A DNA stretch of 64,000 bases from Gemmatimonadota bacterium (lineage in GTDB: Bacteria; Gemmatimonadota; Gemmatimonadetes; Gemmatimonadales; Gemmatimonadaceae), in contig JADJAD010000004.1 in assembly GCA_016704465.1 (NCBI GenBank), positions 372,001-436,000 of the forward strand, read 5' to 3'. Made by a program: the position numbers and the translations under genes. Under the pieces are notes generated by a model, which was given only the letters and a program-made list of their open reading frames with translations, had not been told where the DNA came from and did no database searches. The first letter of the stretch is position 1. The number at the start of each line of letters is the position of its first letter. Positions 36,864-43,933 of this stretch are shown here, in pieces.

Positions 36864-38801
36864 ATGTGCGGCATTGCCGGAATAGTCTCCCGTGACCGAG
36901 AGCTCGCGCCCGACGCCGAAGCGTTAGGCGCCATGCTCGAGGCGATCGCCCATCGCGGTCCCGACGGCGAGGGAATCCACGTCGACGGACCCGCCGCCCT
37001 CGGTCACAAGCGGCTGGCGATCATCGATCTCGAGGCCGGGCGCCAGCCCATGTGCAACGAGGACGGGACGATCTGGATCACGTTCAACGGCGAGATCTAC
37101 AATTACGTGGAGCTCCGCCGCGAGCTGGCGCGCCACCATCCGTTCCGCACGCAGAGCGACACGGAGGTCATCCTCCACCTCTACGAGGAGCTGGGTGAGC
37201 GCTGTCTCGAACGGTTGAACGGCATGTTCGCGTTCGCCATCTGGGACGGTCGCCAGCAGCGCCTGTTCGCGGCCCGCGACCGCATCGGCATCAAGCCGTT
37301 CTACTGGACGATGACCGACCAGGCGCTGCTGTTCGCCAGCGAGCCCAAGGCCATCCTCGCCACCGGGCTGCTCGACGCCGAGCCCGATGCGGCCGGCCTC
37401 GAGGAATACCTCACGTTCCAGTTCTGCCTCGGCGAGCGCACGCTGTTCCGCGACATCCGCAAGCTGGAGCCGGGCCATTACCTGACCTTCCGCCCGGGGC
37501 GTGACCGGGCGCCGGCCGACGTCTGCTACTGGGACTACAACTACGAGCTCGACTTCCACCACACCGAGGAGTACTACCGCGAGCAGCTGGTCTCACTCCT
37601 CAACGACGCCGTGCGCATGCAGCTGCGCAGCGACGTCCCGGTCGGGGCGCACTGCTCGGGTGGCATCGACTCGTCCACCGTGGTGTCGCTCGCTGCCCGT
37701 CACTATCCCGGGACGTTCAAGACGTTTACCGGCGCATTCCGCGAGGGGCCGCAGTACGACGAGACGCGGTATGCGCGCGAGGTCGCCGAGAACGTGCGCG
37801 CCGAGTATCACGAGGTGTGGCCGTCGGCACGCGAGTTCGCCGACACGCTCCCCTGGCTGATCTACATGATGGACGAGCCGGCGGCCGGGCCCGGGCTCTT
37901 CCCGCAGTACTCTGTCTCGAAGCTCGCGCGCGAACACGTGAAGGTGGTGCTTGGTGGCCAGGGCGGCGACGAGCTGTTCGGTGGCTATGCCCGCTACCTG
38001 GTCGCGTACCTCGAGCAGGCGCTCAAGGGCGCCATCTACGGCACGGGGAGCGATCCGCGCTACGTCGTCTCGTGGGACTCCATCGAGCCGAGCCTCGGGA
38101 TGCTCAAGCAGTACCGTCCGATGCTGCAGGGCTTCTTCAAGGACGGCATGTTCGAGGACATGGACCGGCGGTACTTCCGCCTGGTCTCGCGCATCGAGGA
38201 CGCGGAGACGCTGATCTCGAGCGACGTGTGGAACGATCGGTCGCGCGAGCGCATGTTCGACTCGTACGCGCAGATCTTCAACAACCCGTCCACCAAGTCG
38301 TACTTCAACAAGATGACCAACTTCGACCTCAAGACGCTGCTGCCGGCGTTGTTGCAGGTCGAGGACCGCACGAGCATGTCGGTCTCGCTCGAGTCGCGCG
38401 TGCCGCTGCTCGACCATCGCATCGCCGAGCTGGTGACGCGCATGCCACCCGCCATGCGGTTCAAGGGGGGCGACTCGAAGCGCATCTTCCGCGAATCGAT
38501 CCAGCCGTTCATCCCCGAGTCTGTCTTCACCAGGCGCGACAAGATGGGGTTCCCCGTCCCGCTGACCGAGTGGCTGCGTGGTCCCATCCGCGACTTCGTC
38601 GGCGACGTGCTGCTGAGCGATCGTGCGAGGCAGCGAGGGATCTACCGCATGGCGGGGGTCGAGCAGCTGCTCGGCAAGGATGCCGTCTTTGGCCGGCCCC
38701 TGTGGGGATTGCTCTCCCTGGAGCTGTGGTATCGCGCCTTCGTCGATGGCGACCGCCTCCCGCCGCGCCGCGTGGGACGCGCCGTCGCGGCGATTCCCTG
38801 A
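36864..38801 (+). CDS. asnB: Asparagine synthase (glutamine-hydrolysing)
   Basis: A 645-residue protein with a complete glutaminase domain starting MCGIAGIVS, so Cys2 is the nucleophile after Met removal. AHRGPDGEG and FNGEIYNY shape the glutamine pocket. The ATP-pyrophosphatase domain contains SGGIDSST near residue 256 and GGQGGDELFGGY. The C-terminus is full length. AsnB-type enzymes in polysaccharide loci may amidate a sugar acid such as a uronate rather than aspartate, which fits the nearby ugd; this is an inference. It differs from the lasso cyclase at 43934, which lacks Cys2. Confidence 0.9.
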   Translation: MCGIAGIVSRDRELAPDAEALGAMLEAIAHRGPDGEGIHVDGPAALGHKRLAIIDLEAGRQPMCNEDGTIWITFNGEIYNYVELRRELARHHPFRTQSDTEVILHLYEELGERCLERLNGMFAFAIWDGRQQRLFAARDRIGIKPFYWTMTDQALLFASEPKAILATGLLDAEPDAAGLEEYLTFQFCLGERTLFRDIRKLEPGHYLTFRPGRDRAPADVCYWDYNYELDFHHTEEYYREQLVSLLNDAVRMQLRSDVPVGAHCSGGIDSSTVVSLAARHYPGTFKTFTGAFREGPQYDETRYAREVAENVRAEYHEVWPSAREFADTLPWLIYMMDEPAAGPGLFPQYSVSKLAREHVKVVLGGQGGDELFGGYARYLVAYLEQALKGAIYGTGSDPRYVVSWDSIEPSLGMLKQYRPMLQGFFKDGMFEDMDRRYFRLVSRIEDAETLISSDVWNDRSRERMFDSYAQIFNNPSTKSYFNKMTNFDLKTLLPALLQVEDRTSMSVSLESRVPLLDHRIAELVTRMPPAMRFKGGDSKRIFRESIQPFIPESVFTRRDKMGFPVPLTEWLRGPIRDFVGDVLLSDRARQRGIYRMAGVEQLLGKDAVFGRPLWGLLSLELWYRAFVDGDRLPPRRVGRAVAAIP

Positions 38802-38814
38802 GCAGGGCGCTCGC

Positions 38815-40563
38815 GTGACAGTGCAGCTGCCGACCGTGCCGGTCTCGCCGGCGCGCTGGTGGAGTCGACTCGGTCGCGTGCGGCTGGCGCTGCTGGCCGT
38901 TGCCCTCTGCGCCTACGTGCCCGGCTTCTGGTGGGGTGCCCCCTACGCGTCCGGCCCCGATCGCACGAATGCGTGGGGGGTGGACGACGAACCGCCCTTG
39001 GGTCCGCTGGCGCAGGCGCACGATATCCTGAAGCCCAAGGCCGAGCAGAACCCCAACCTGGGCTACCCCATGTTGCACCCGTTCATGGTGCTGGGGAGCT
39101 TCACGCCGTACATGGGCTACCTGTTCGTCACCGGGCAGATCGACAGCCCCTCCGTCGCGTATCCGCACGGGTTCAGCGATCCGGCCGCCGCGCTGCACGA
39201 CCTGACCCTGATCGCCCACCTGCTCTCCGTGCTGCTGGGAGTCGGGGTGGTCCTGTGTGCGTACGAGACCGGGCGCGTGCAATGGGACGAGCGGAGCGGC
39301 GTGGCGGCCGCGCTGGCCGTCTTGCTGATGTACCCGATGTTCTACTACGCCCGGAACTCGAACGTCGATGTCCCGGTCCTGTTCTTCACGGCGGCGGCGC
39401 TGTGGGCGTTTGCCATCATTGTCCGTCACGGGCTCACGATGCGCCGGTCGCTCGCCTTCGGGGCGACCGTCGGCCTCGCCGTCGCGACCAAGGAGCCGTC
39501 GTTCGCCTCGTTCGCCTTCGCACCGGTGGTCCTGCTGTTCCTCCCAAACCCGGGGGAGCAGGCGCTCCCGGTTCGCTCCGGCCGATTCTGGCGCATCGCC
39601 ATCGCCGGCGCGGTGACGTCGCTGCTCACGTATGCGCTGGCCAGCGGGTTGATCATCGACCATCGCCGGTGGATCGCCCACATCGAGTTCATCCGCTCGC
39701 GCTTGAGCGACCTGGAGGCCGATGGCATCGCCTTCGTCGAGATGTACCCCCGGACGTGGACCGGACATCGCGACTTCGTCTGGCGCCTGACGTCGCTGCT
39801 GGCCGACACGCTGTCGTGGCCGGGACTCGTGTTCGCCGTCGGCTCGGTCGTCGCCGTGGCGCGCCGTCGCCAGCGGGATGCGCTCCTGGCGCTGTCTGCC
39901 ATCGGCTACCTGGCCGTGCTCTTCGTCTCGGCCCGCACGGCACAGCTCCGGTACGTGATGCCGGCCGGGCTCGTGCTGGCGATCTACGCCGGGCGCGGGA
40001 TGGTCCTGGCGTGGGAGAGCCGGACAGCGCTGCGCGTCCCGGTGCTGGCGCTCGGGGCGACTGCGGCGACCGTCCTGACGCTCTGGGCGGCGGACCTCAC
40101 GGCCGCGATGCTGCAGGACTCCCGCTACGCGGCGGGGCGCTGGATCGCCGCCACGGCGCGCGCCGGCGACGCGCTGGAGTACTTCGGCTCGGAGCACAAG
40201 AACCCGCCCATTCCCGCCAGCGTGGTCTCGCAGCAGGCCATTCCATTCCGCGGCAGTATGTTTCGCGCCGACACGTCGGAGCGGGCGGTGCGCACGATCG
40301 AGGAGGGGTGGAACACCCGACGCCCGCGCTTCATCGTGATTGTCCCCGACTACACCAATCCCGGAAAGCCGTACACGGCGTCCTGCCCGCCGGCGACGTT
40401 TCGCGCCCTCGAGGCGGGGACGATTGGATACCGTCCGGCGGCCTTCTTCCAGTCGCCGGCACTGCTCCCGTTCGTCTCGCGGCCGGCGCTCGACTATCCC
40501 GTGGTCAATCCCCCGATCCGGATCTACGAGCGGGTCGCCTCCTCGACGCCGCCCGCCGAATGA
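38815..40563 (+). CDS. GT39/GT-C-like membrane glycosyltransferase
   Basis: A 582-residue protein with about ten hydrophobic segments. The first loop contains AWGVDDEPPLG with the acidic residues expected for GT-C enzymes. MFYYARNSNVDVPVLFF matches the A-R-x-x-x-D pattern of the PMT-like subgroup. The C-terminal 170 residues form an extracytoplasmic domain. GTG start 14 bases after the asnB stop; the stop overlaps the UPF0104 gene start by ATGA. It probably adds a sugar to a lipid-linked acceptor outside the membrane. Confidence 0.75.
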   Translation: MTVQLPTVPVSPARWWSRLGRVRLALLAVALCAYVPGFWWGAPYASGPDRTNAWGVDDEPPLGPLAQAHDILKPKAEQNPNLGYPMLHPFMVLGSFTPYMGYLFVTGQIDSPSVAYPHGFSDPAAALHDLTLIAHLLSVLLGVGVVLCAYETGRVQWDERSGVAAALAVLLMYPMFYYARNSNVDVPVLFFTAAALWAFAIIVRHGLTMRRSLAFGATVGLAVATKEPSFASFAFAPVVLLFLPNPGEQALPVRSGRFWRIAIAGAVTSLLTYALASGLIIDHRRWIAHIEFIRSRLSDLEADGIAFVEMYPRTWTGHRDFVWRLTSLLADTLSWPGLVFAVGSVVAVARRRQRDALLALSAIGYLAVLFVSARTAQLRYVMPAGLVLAIYAGRGMVLAWESRTALRVPVLALGATAATVLTLWAADLTAAMLQDSRYAAGRWIAATARAGDALEYFGSEHKNPPIPASVVSQQAIPFRGSMFRADTSERAVRTIEEGWNTRRPRFIVIVPDYTNPGKPYTASCPPATFRALEAGTIGYRPAAFFQSPALLPFVSRPALDYPVVNPPIRIYERVASSTPPAE

Positions 40564-41558
40564 CGCCCGAAGCGCGACAGCGCCTGTGGTCGTTCGTCCG
40601 TGTCACGATCGCGATCCTCCTGCTCGCGTTCCTGGCCGGGAGTGGCGTCATCGAATGGCCCAAGCTGCGCGGGCTGCTCCAGTCGTGGCCACTCACGCTC
40701 GCCGCCCTCGGGCTGCTCTTCGTGGGGATGGTGCTCGCCTCATGGCGCTTCTGTCTCCTCACGGCCGCGCAGGGGCTGCACGTGACGCTCGCGAACTCGG
40801 TGCGGCTCACGCTCATCGGCAACGCCGCCAACCTCGTGCTGCCCACGGTCGGGAGCGACCTCATTCGCCTCTGGTTTGCAGCCGACGGACACGCCGGTCG
40901 CCGGACCGAGATCGCGACGATCGTCCTGCTGGACCGCGTGCTCGGGCTCGTCGGCATCCTGCTGCTCCCCATCGTCCTCGCCCCGTTCTTCCCCGGCGTG
41001 GTGGGGGGGAGCCCGGTCATCCTGTGGATCCTCGTCCTCTCGGCGGCGCTCGCGGTTGCCCTTGTGACCGGGATCCTCGTCGCGCTCTCGCGCCGCGGGT
41101 TGGCGAGCGCGCCGGTGCAGCTGGCGCTGCGGCTGTTCCCGCTGCGCGGCTATCCGCGGCGCATCCTCGACACCATCCATGCCTACCGGAGCAATGGCGG
41201 AACGCTCGCGCGTGCCGTGGGCTGGTCCGTCGCCGCCAACCTGTGCGCGGCGGCCTGCATCGTCTGCCTGCAGCTGGCGACGCATCCCGGGTCAGCAGCG
41301 GCGCTGGGTGGCTTCCTCACGTCGCTGGCCTTCGTCCTCAACAACATCCCCATCACCCCGGGCGGGATCGGATTCACCGAGGCGGCGGTGGCCTCGTTGT
41401 ACGGCATCGCGGGGCTCGAGGGTGGTGCCGAGACTATGCTGGGGATGCGCGTCCTCTTCCTGCTCCTCGCACCGGTGGGGGTATTCCTGTACTTCCGCGG
41501 CGTGCGTACCCTGCTCACCCCGAGCGGCGCCAGCGTGACGCCCGCCGGGCGGGCGTGA
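40560..41558 (+). CDS. UPF0104 / LPG-synthase-TM-domain membrane protein (second copy)
   Basis: A 332-residue membrane protein with about eight helices. LTLIGNAANLVLPTVGSDLIR and FVLNNIPITPGGIGFTEAA are the two signature segments of the family, aligning with GNTFLPSIVGGD and LTQNGIGVREA of the copy at 18968. It follows a GT-C gene here as that copy does, which supports a shared role in handling lipid-linked sugars. It overlaps both neighbours (ATGA and GTGA). Confidence 0.8.
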   Translation: MTPEARQRLWSFVRVTIAILLLAFLAGSGVIEWPKLRGLLQSWPLTLAALGLLFVGMVLASWRFCLLTAAQGLHVTLANSVRLTLIGNAANLVLPTVGSDLIRLWFAADGHAGRRTEIATIVLLDRVLGLVGILLLPIVLAPFFPGVVGGSPVILWILVLSAALAVALVTGILVALSRRGLASAPVQLALRLFPLRGYPRRILDTIHAYRSNGGTLARAVGWSVAANLCAAACIVCLQLATHPGSAAALGGFLTSLAFVLNNIPITPGGIGFTEAAVASLYGIAGLEGGAETMLGMRVLFLLLAPVGVFLYFRGVRTLLTPSGASVTPAGRA

Positions 41559-42295
41559 TTCTGCGACGTTTCGTGACCATCTCCGAGAGCCTCCTGATCG
41601 AGCCCGACGAGCACTCCCCGGTCCACGGGGGGGTGCGCCCGTTGGTCGTGGCAGACATTCCCGCCCTGCTCGCGCTTGCGCGCGATGCCATTCCCGACAC
41701 GATGGCCGCGCGACTCGGGTCGCGGTTCGCCTACCGCTACCACCAGGCCCTGCTCGAGGAGCCGGACCTGCACCTGGATGGATACTTCGACGGCGAGACA
41801 CTGCTCGGCTTCATCGTGTACTCGCACAATGTGCGAGAGGCGCTGCGCTCGGCGTTTCGACGGCACGCCTTCACGTTTGGCTCGGCGCTCTGCCTATCCC
41901 TCCTGCACCCGGCGCGGCTGGCGTTCGTGCTGCGCATCGCCGGCTCGGTGCTCGGACGGCTGCCCGAGCCCGGGATGGAGATACGCGCCGAGCTGCTCAC
42001 GATCGCGGTGCGGCCGCACGCCCGCGGGAGGAGCGACTGGCGACGCTCGCGAGGGCTCAACGTTCCGCACGCCCTCATCGAACGCGCCTTTACCTACCTG
42101 CGAGGGCGGGGCGCGACCGAGGCCAAGGTCTTCTGCAAGCCGGAGGCGGTAGACCCGGCTGCGAACGGCTTCGTGCGCAAGGAAGGTTTCGTGCTGAGAG
42201 GACACGTGGTGCGCTGGGGCATCACCACCAACCTGTACGTCAAGTCGCTGGTCGACGGGGCGAGGCCCACCTCCGCGGGCGAGGCCAGCCCATGA
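41555..42295 (+). CDS. GNAT-family acyltransferase
   Basis: A 246-residue protein. LDGYFDGETLLGFIVYSHN is the central beta hairpin, and AELLTIAVRPHARGRS is motif A with the acetyl-CoA-binding Arg/Gly loop. FVRKEGFVLRG is the C-terminal Asn/Gly turn typical of GNAT enzymes. It is a likely N- or O-acyltransferase of a sugar or sugar amine made in this operon. GTG start overlaps the UPF0104 stop and the end overlaps the wecB ATG. Confidence 0.75.
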   Translation: MILRRFVTISESLLIEPDEHSPVHGGVRPLVVADIPALLALARDAIPDTMAARLGSRFAYRYHQALLEEPDLHLDGYFDGETLLGFIVYSHNVREALRSAFRRHAFTFGSALCLSLLHPARLAFVLRIAGSVLGRLPEPGMEIRAELLTIAVRPHARGRSDWRRSRGLNVPHALIERAFTYLRGRGATEAKVFCKPEAVDPAANGFVRKEGFVLRGHVVRWGITTNLYVKSLVDGARPTSAGEASP

Positions 42296-43353
42296 AGGTG
42301 CTCACGATCGTTGGTGCACGTCCGCAGTTCATCAAGGCCTGGCCGGTGGGGCGCGCCCTGCAGGCGGCCGGCATCGTCGAACACCTGGTGCACAGCGGCC
42401 AGCACTACGACGACCAGATGTCGCAGGTGTTCTTCGATGAGATGGGTATTCGTGCGCCCGACCAGAACCTGGAAGTCGGCAGCGGGGCCCACGGCGCGCA
42501 GACTGGACGCATGCTCATCGCGCTCGAGCAGGTCATGGAGGCGGAACGCCCGGACTGGGTCCTGGTCTATGGCGACACCAATACCACGCTCGCCGGTGCC
42601 GTGGCCGCGTGCAAGCTCCACATCCCCATCGCCCACGTCGAGTCCGGGCTGCGGTCGTTCAATCGCCGGATGCCCGAGGAGCACAATCGCGTACTCACCG
42701 ATCACTGCTCCTCGCTGCTGCTCTGTCCCACGCAGACCGCAGTGGACAACCTGGCGCGCGAAGGAGTGACGGAGGGCGTGCATCTGGTGGGCGACGTCAT
42801 GTACGACGCGGTCGTGCACTTCGGCGCCGTGGCCCGGGCGCGTTCGCAGGTCCTCTCCCGCACGGAGGTCCAGGAGGGCGCGTACTACCTCGCCACCATT
42901 CATCGCCCGTACAACACGGATGATCCGGACCGGCTCGTCGGGTTGCTGACGGCGCTCGACCAGCTCGACGCGCCGGTCGTGCTGCCCATGCACCCGCGGA
43001 CACACGCCAGACTGGCGACACACCGGCGCGACGGGGCGTTTCAGCAGCTGCGCATCATCCCTCCGGTCGGATATCTCGACATGCTGCGCCTCGAGCAAGG
43101 GGCGCGCGCGGTCGTGACGGACTCGGGAGGCGTGCAGAAGGAGAGCTACTTCTTCGGCGTCCCCTGCTTCACGCTACGCCCCGAGACCGAATGGGTCGAG
43201 ACCGTGCAGAGCGGGTGGAACACGCTGGCCGGCGACGACGGAGCGGAGTTGTCCGCGCGGGTAGCCCGCTGGCAACGTCCGACACTGCCCCCGCCACCGT
43301 TCTTCGGATCGGGCGACGCGGCCGTGCGGATCGCGGCACTCCTCACTCGCTAG
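42292..43353 (+). CDS. wecB: UDP-N-acetylglucosamine 2-epimerase
   Basis: A 353-residue GT-B-fold epimerase converting UDP-GlcNAc to UDP-ManNAc in the cytoplasm. GARPQFIKAWPV at the N-terminus, HSGQHYDDQMS, VYGDTNTTLAGA, HVESGLRSFNRRMPEEHNR and the C-terminal TDSGGVQKESYFFGVPC are all conserved. Length is close to the usual 360-375. ATG in an ATGA overlap with the GNAT gene. It is the last gene of the plus-strand glycan run. No wecC gene (UDP-ManNAc dehydrogenase) is visible beside it. Confidence 0.93.
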   Translation: MKVLTIVGARPQFIKAWPVGRALQAAGIVEHLVHSGQHYDDQMSQVFFDEMGIRAPDQNLEVGSGAHGAQTGRMLIALEQVMEAERPDWVLVYGDTNTTLAGAVAACKLHIPIAHVESGLRSFNRRMPEEHNRVLTDHCSSLLLCPTQTAVDNLAREGVTEGVHLVGDVMYDAVVHFGAVARARSQVLSRTEVQEGAYYLATIHRPYNTDDPDRLVGLLTALDQLDAPVVLPMHPRTHARLATHRRDGAFQQLRIIPPVGYLDMLRLEQGARAVVTDSGGVQKESYFFGVPCFTLRPETEWVETVQSGWNTLAGDDGAELSARVARWQRPTLPPPPFFGSGDAAVRIAALLTR

Positions 43354-43390
43354 TCTCGGCCGCGGCCTTCGCCGCGCGGGACGCGCGCGT

Positions 43391-43462
43391 GTGGCAGCGC
43401 GAGTGGCAGCGCGAGTGGCAGCGCGAGTGGCAGCGCGAGTGACAGCGCGAGTGACAGCGCGA
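43391..43462 (+). repeat. 12-bp tandem repeat, six copies
   Basis: Four exact units of GTGGCAGCGCGA are followed by two units of GTGACAGCGCGA, starting 38 bases after the wecB stop. The unit is a multiple of three, so it opens a long frame on each strand (Ser-Arg-Cys-His repeats on the minus strand), but there is no start signal for such a product. Confidence 0.93.
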
Positions 43463-43628
43463 CGAATGTCGCGATTCAGTTGGATCGCCAACTAAATGCT
43501 TCTGCCGGAACGGATTGCCGACGCTGTGGCCGCGCCGCACGGCTGTGATGGCAGAACGCATCAACGCCACCTCGAGACCGAAGCGGCGTTGATGACCAAA
43601 CAAGGTCGTGCGTTGTGAACCCGTGACT

Positions 43629-43652
43629 GGCCGGACGGTGGTCCGTCCGGCC
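43629..43652 (-). terminator. Hairpin downstream of the lasso precursor
   Basis: Perfect inverted repeat with 10-bp arms (GGCCGGACGG and CCGTCCGGCC) and a TGGT loop, 12 bases past the precursor stop. A second, weaker hairpin (GCTGCT-TACG-AGCAGC, 43660-43675) spans the stop codon itself. There is no U-tract, so intrinsic termination is not proven; it could also protect the short mRNA 3' end. Confidence 0.45.
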
Positions 43653-43664
43653 GCGCGAGGCTGC

Positions 43665-43799
43665 TTACGAGCAGCGCCCGTTCGGGTCCAAGGTGCAGCC
43701 GTCGTTACGACGAGCCGCACCGTCCAAGATCCCGAAACGGCCCGCGAGAGTGATCTCACGGAACGTGCCGAACTTGGTCAGTTCAGGTGACTGGTACAT
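43665..43799 (-). CDS. Lasso peptide precursor
   Basis: A 44-residue peptide. The 18-residue leader contains YQSPELTKFGTFREIT, an exact fit to the lasso leader rule YxxPxLxxxGxxxxxT, with Thr at position -2. That places the core at residues 19-44: it begins AGRFGILD, allowing an Ala1-Asp8 macrolactam ring, and ends NGRCS. The core has Cys17 and Cys25, both in the tail, and Ser26 at the end. The ATG at 43799 is chosen because AGGAGG lies six bases upstream; the longer frame to 43886 has no such support. A cyclase and a kinase gene lie upstream on the same strand. If the core began at Gly2 the ring would have seven members. Confidence 0.87.
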   Translation of the reverse strand: MYQSPELTKFGTFREITLAGRFGILDGAARRNDGCTLDPNGRCS

Positions 43800-43803
43800 G
43801 TGT

Positions 43804-43811
43804 CTCCTCCT
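43804..43811 (-). promoter_or_regulatory. Strong ribosome binding site of the lasso precursor
   Basis: AGGAGGAG on the minus strand; the AGGAGG core ends six bases before the ATG at 43799. It is one of the best Shine-Dalgarno matches in the window and decides the start of the 44-residue precursor. The 134-base gap between the cyclase stop and this site may hold a separate promoter, but no clear boxes are seen. Confidence 0.85.
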
Positions 43812-43933
43812 ATTGCTCCGGGAACAGGCCCCGGCGCCATGCGATCCCCCATGACCGCATTTCATGTCAGCGACGGACGTCGCCAAATCTGCTACTGACT
43901 CTCCACATTAGCAACGTCTGCGCCACCGGCAGC

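Larger units (their letters stand above)
43354..43664. other. Convergent intergenic region with tandem repeats and hairpins
   Basis: This 311-base gap separates wecB (plus) from the lasso precursor (minus). It holds a six-unit 12-bp repeat near wecB and a strong hairpin near the precursor, annotated separately. The part between 43463 and 43628 has lower GC and no recognisable gene. I found no B1 (RRE/PqqD-like) or B2 (transglutaminase-like) coding sequence in it on either strand. Confidence 0.5.

Noticed and set aside
36864..38801. Asparagine synthase as a second lasso cyclase
   Set aside because: It keeps Cys2 and the full glutaminase motifs and has no precursor-like small ORF nearby, so it is a normal AsnB-type amidotransferase.
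43391..43462. Tandem array as a CRISPR
   Set aside because: The units are 12 bp, directly adjacent, without spacers and without cas genes.
43343..43759. Minus-strand frame with Ser-Arg-Cys-His repeats as a possible metal-binding or RiPP peptide
   Set aside because: The repeat comes from the 12-bp DNA array, no ribosome binding site precedes it, and it overlaps the lasso precursor in another frame.
43800..43886. Longer N-terminus for the lasso precursor (73 residues)
   Set aside because: The extra 29 residues show no lasso leader character and the internal ATG has an ideal AGGAGG six bases upstream.
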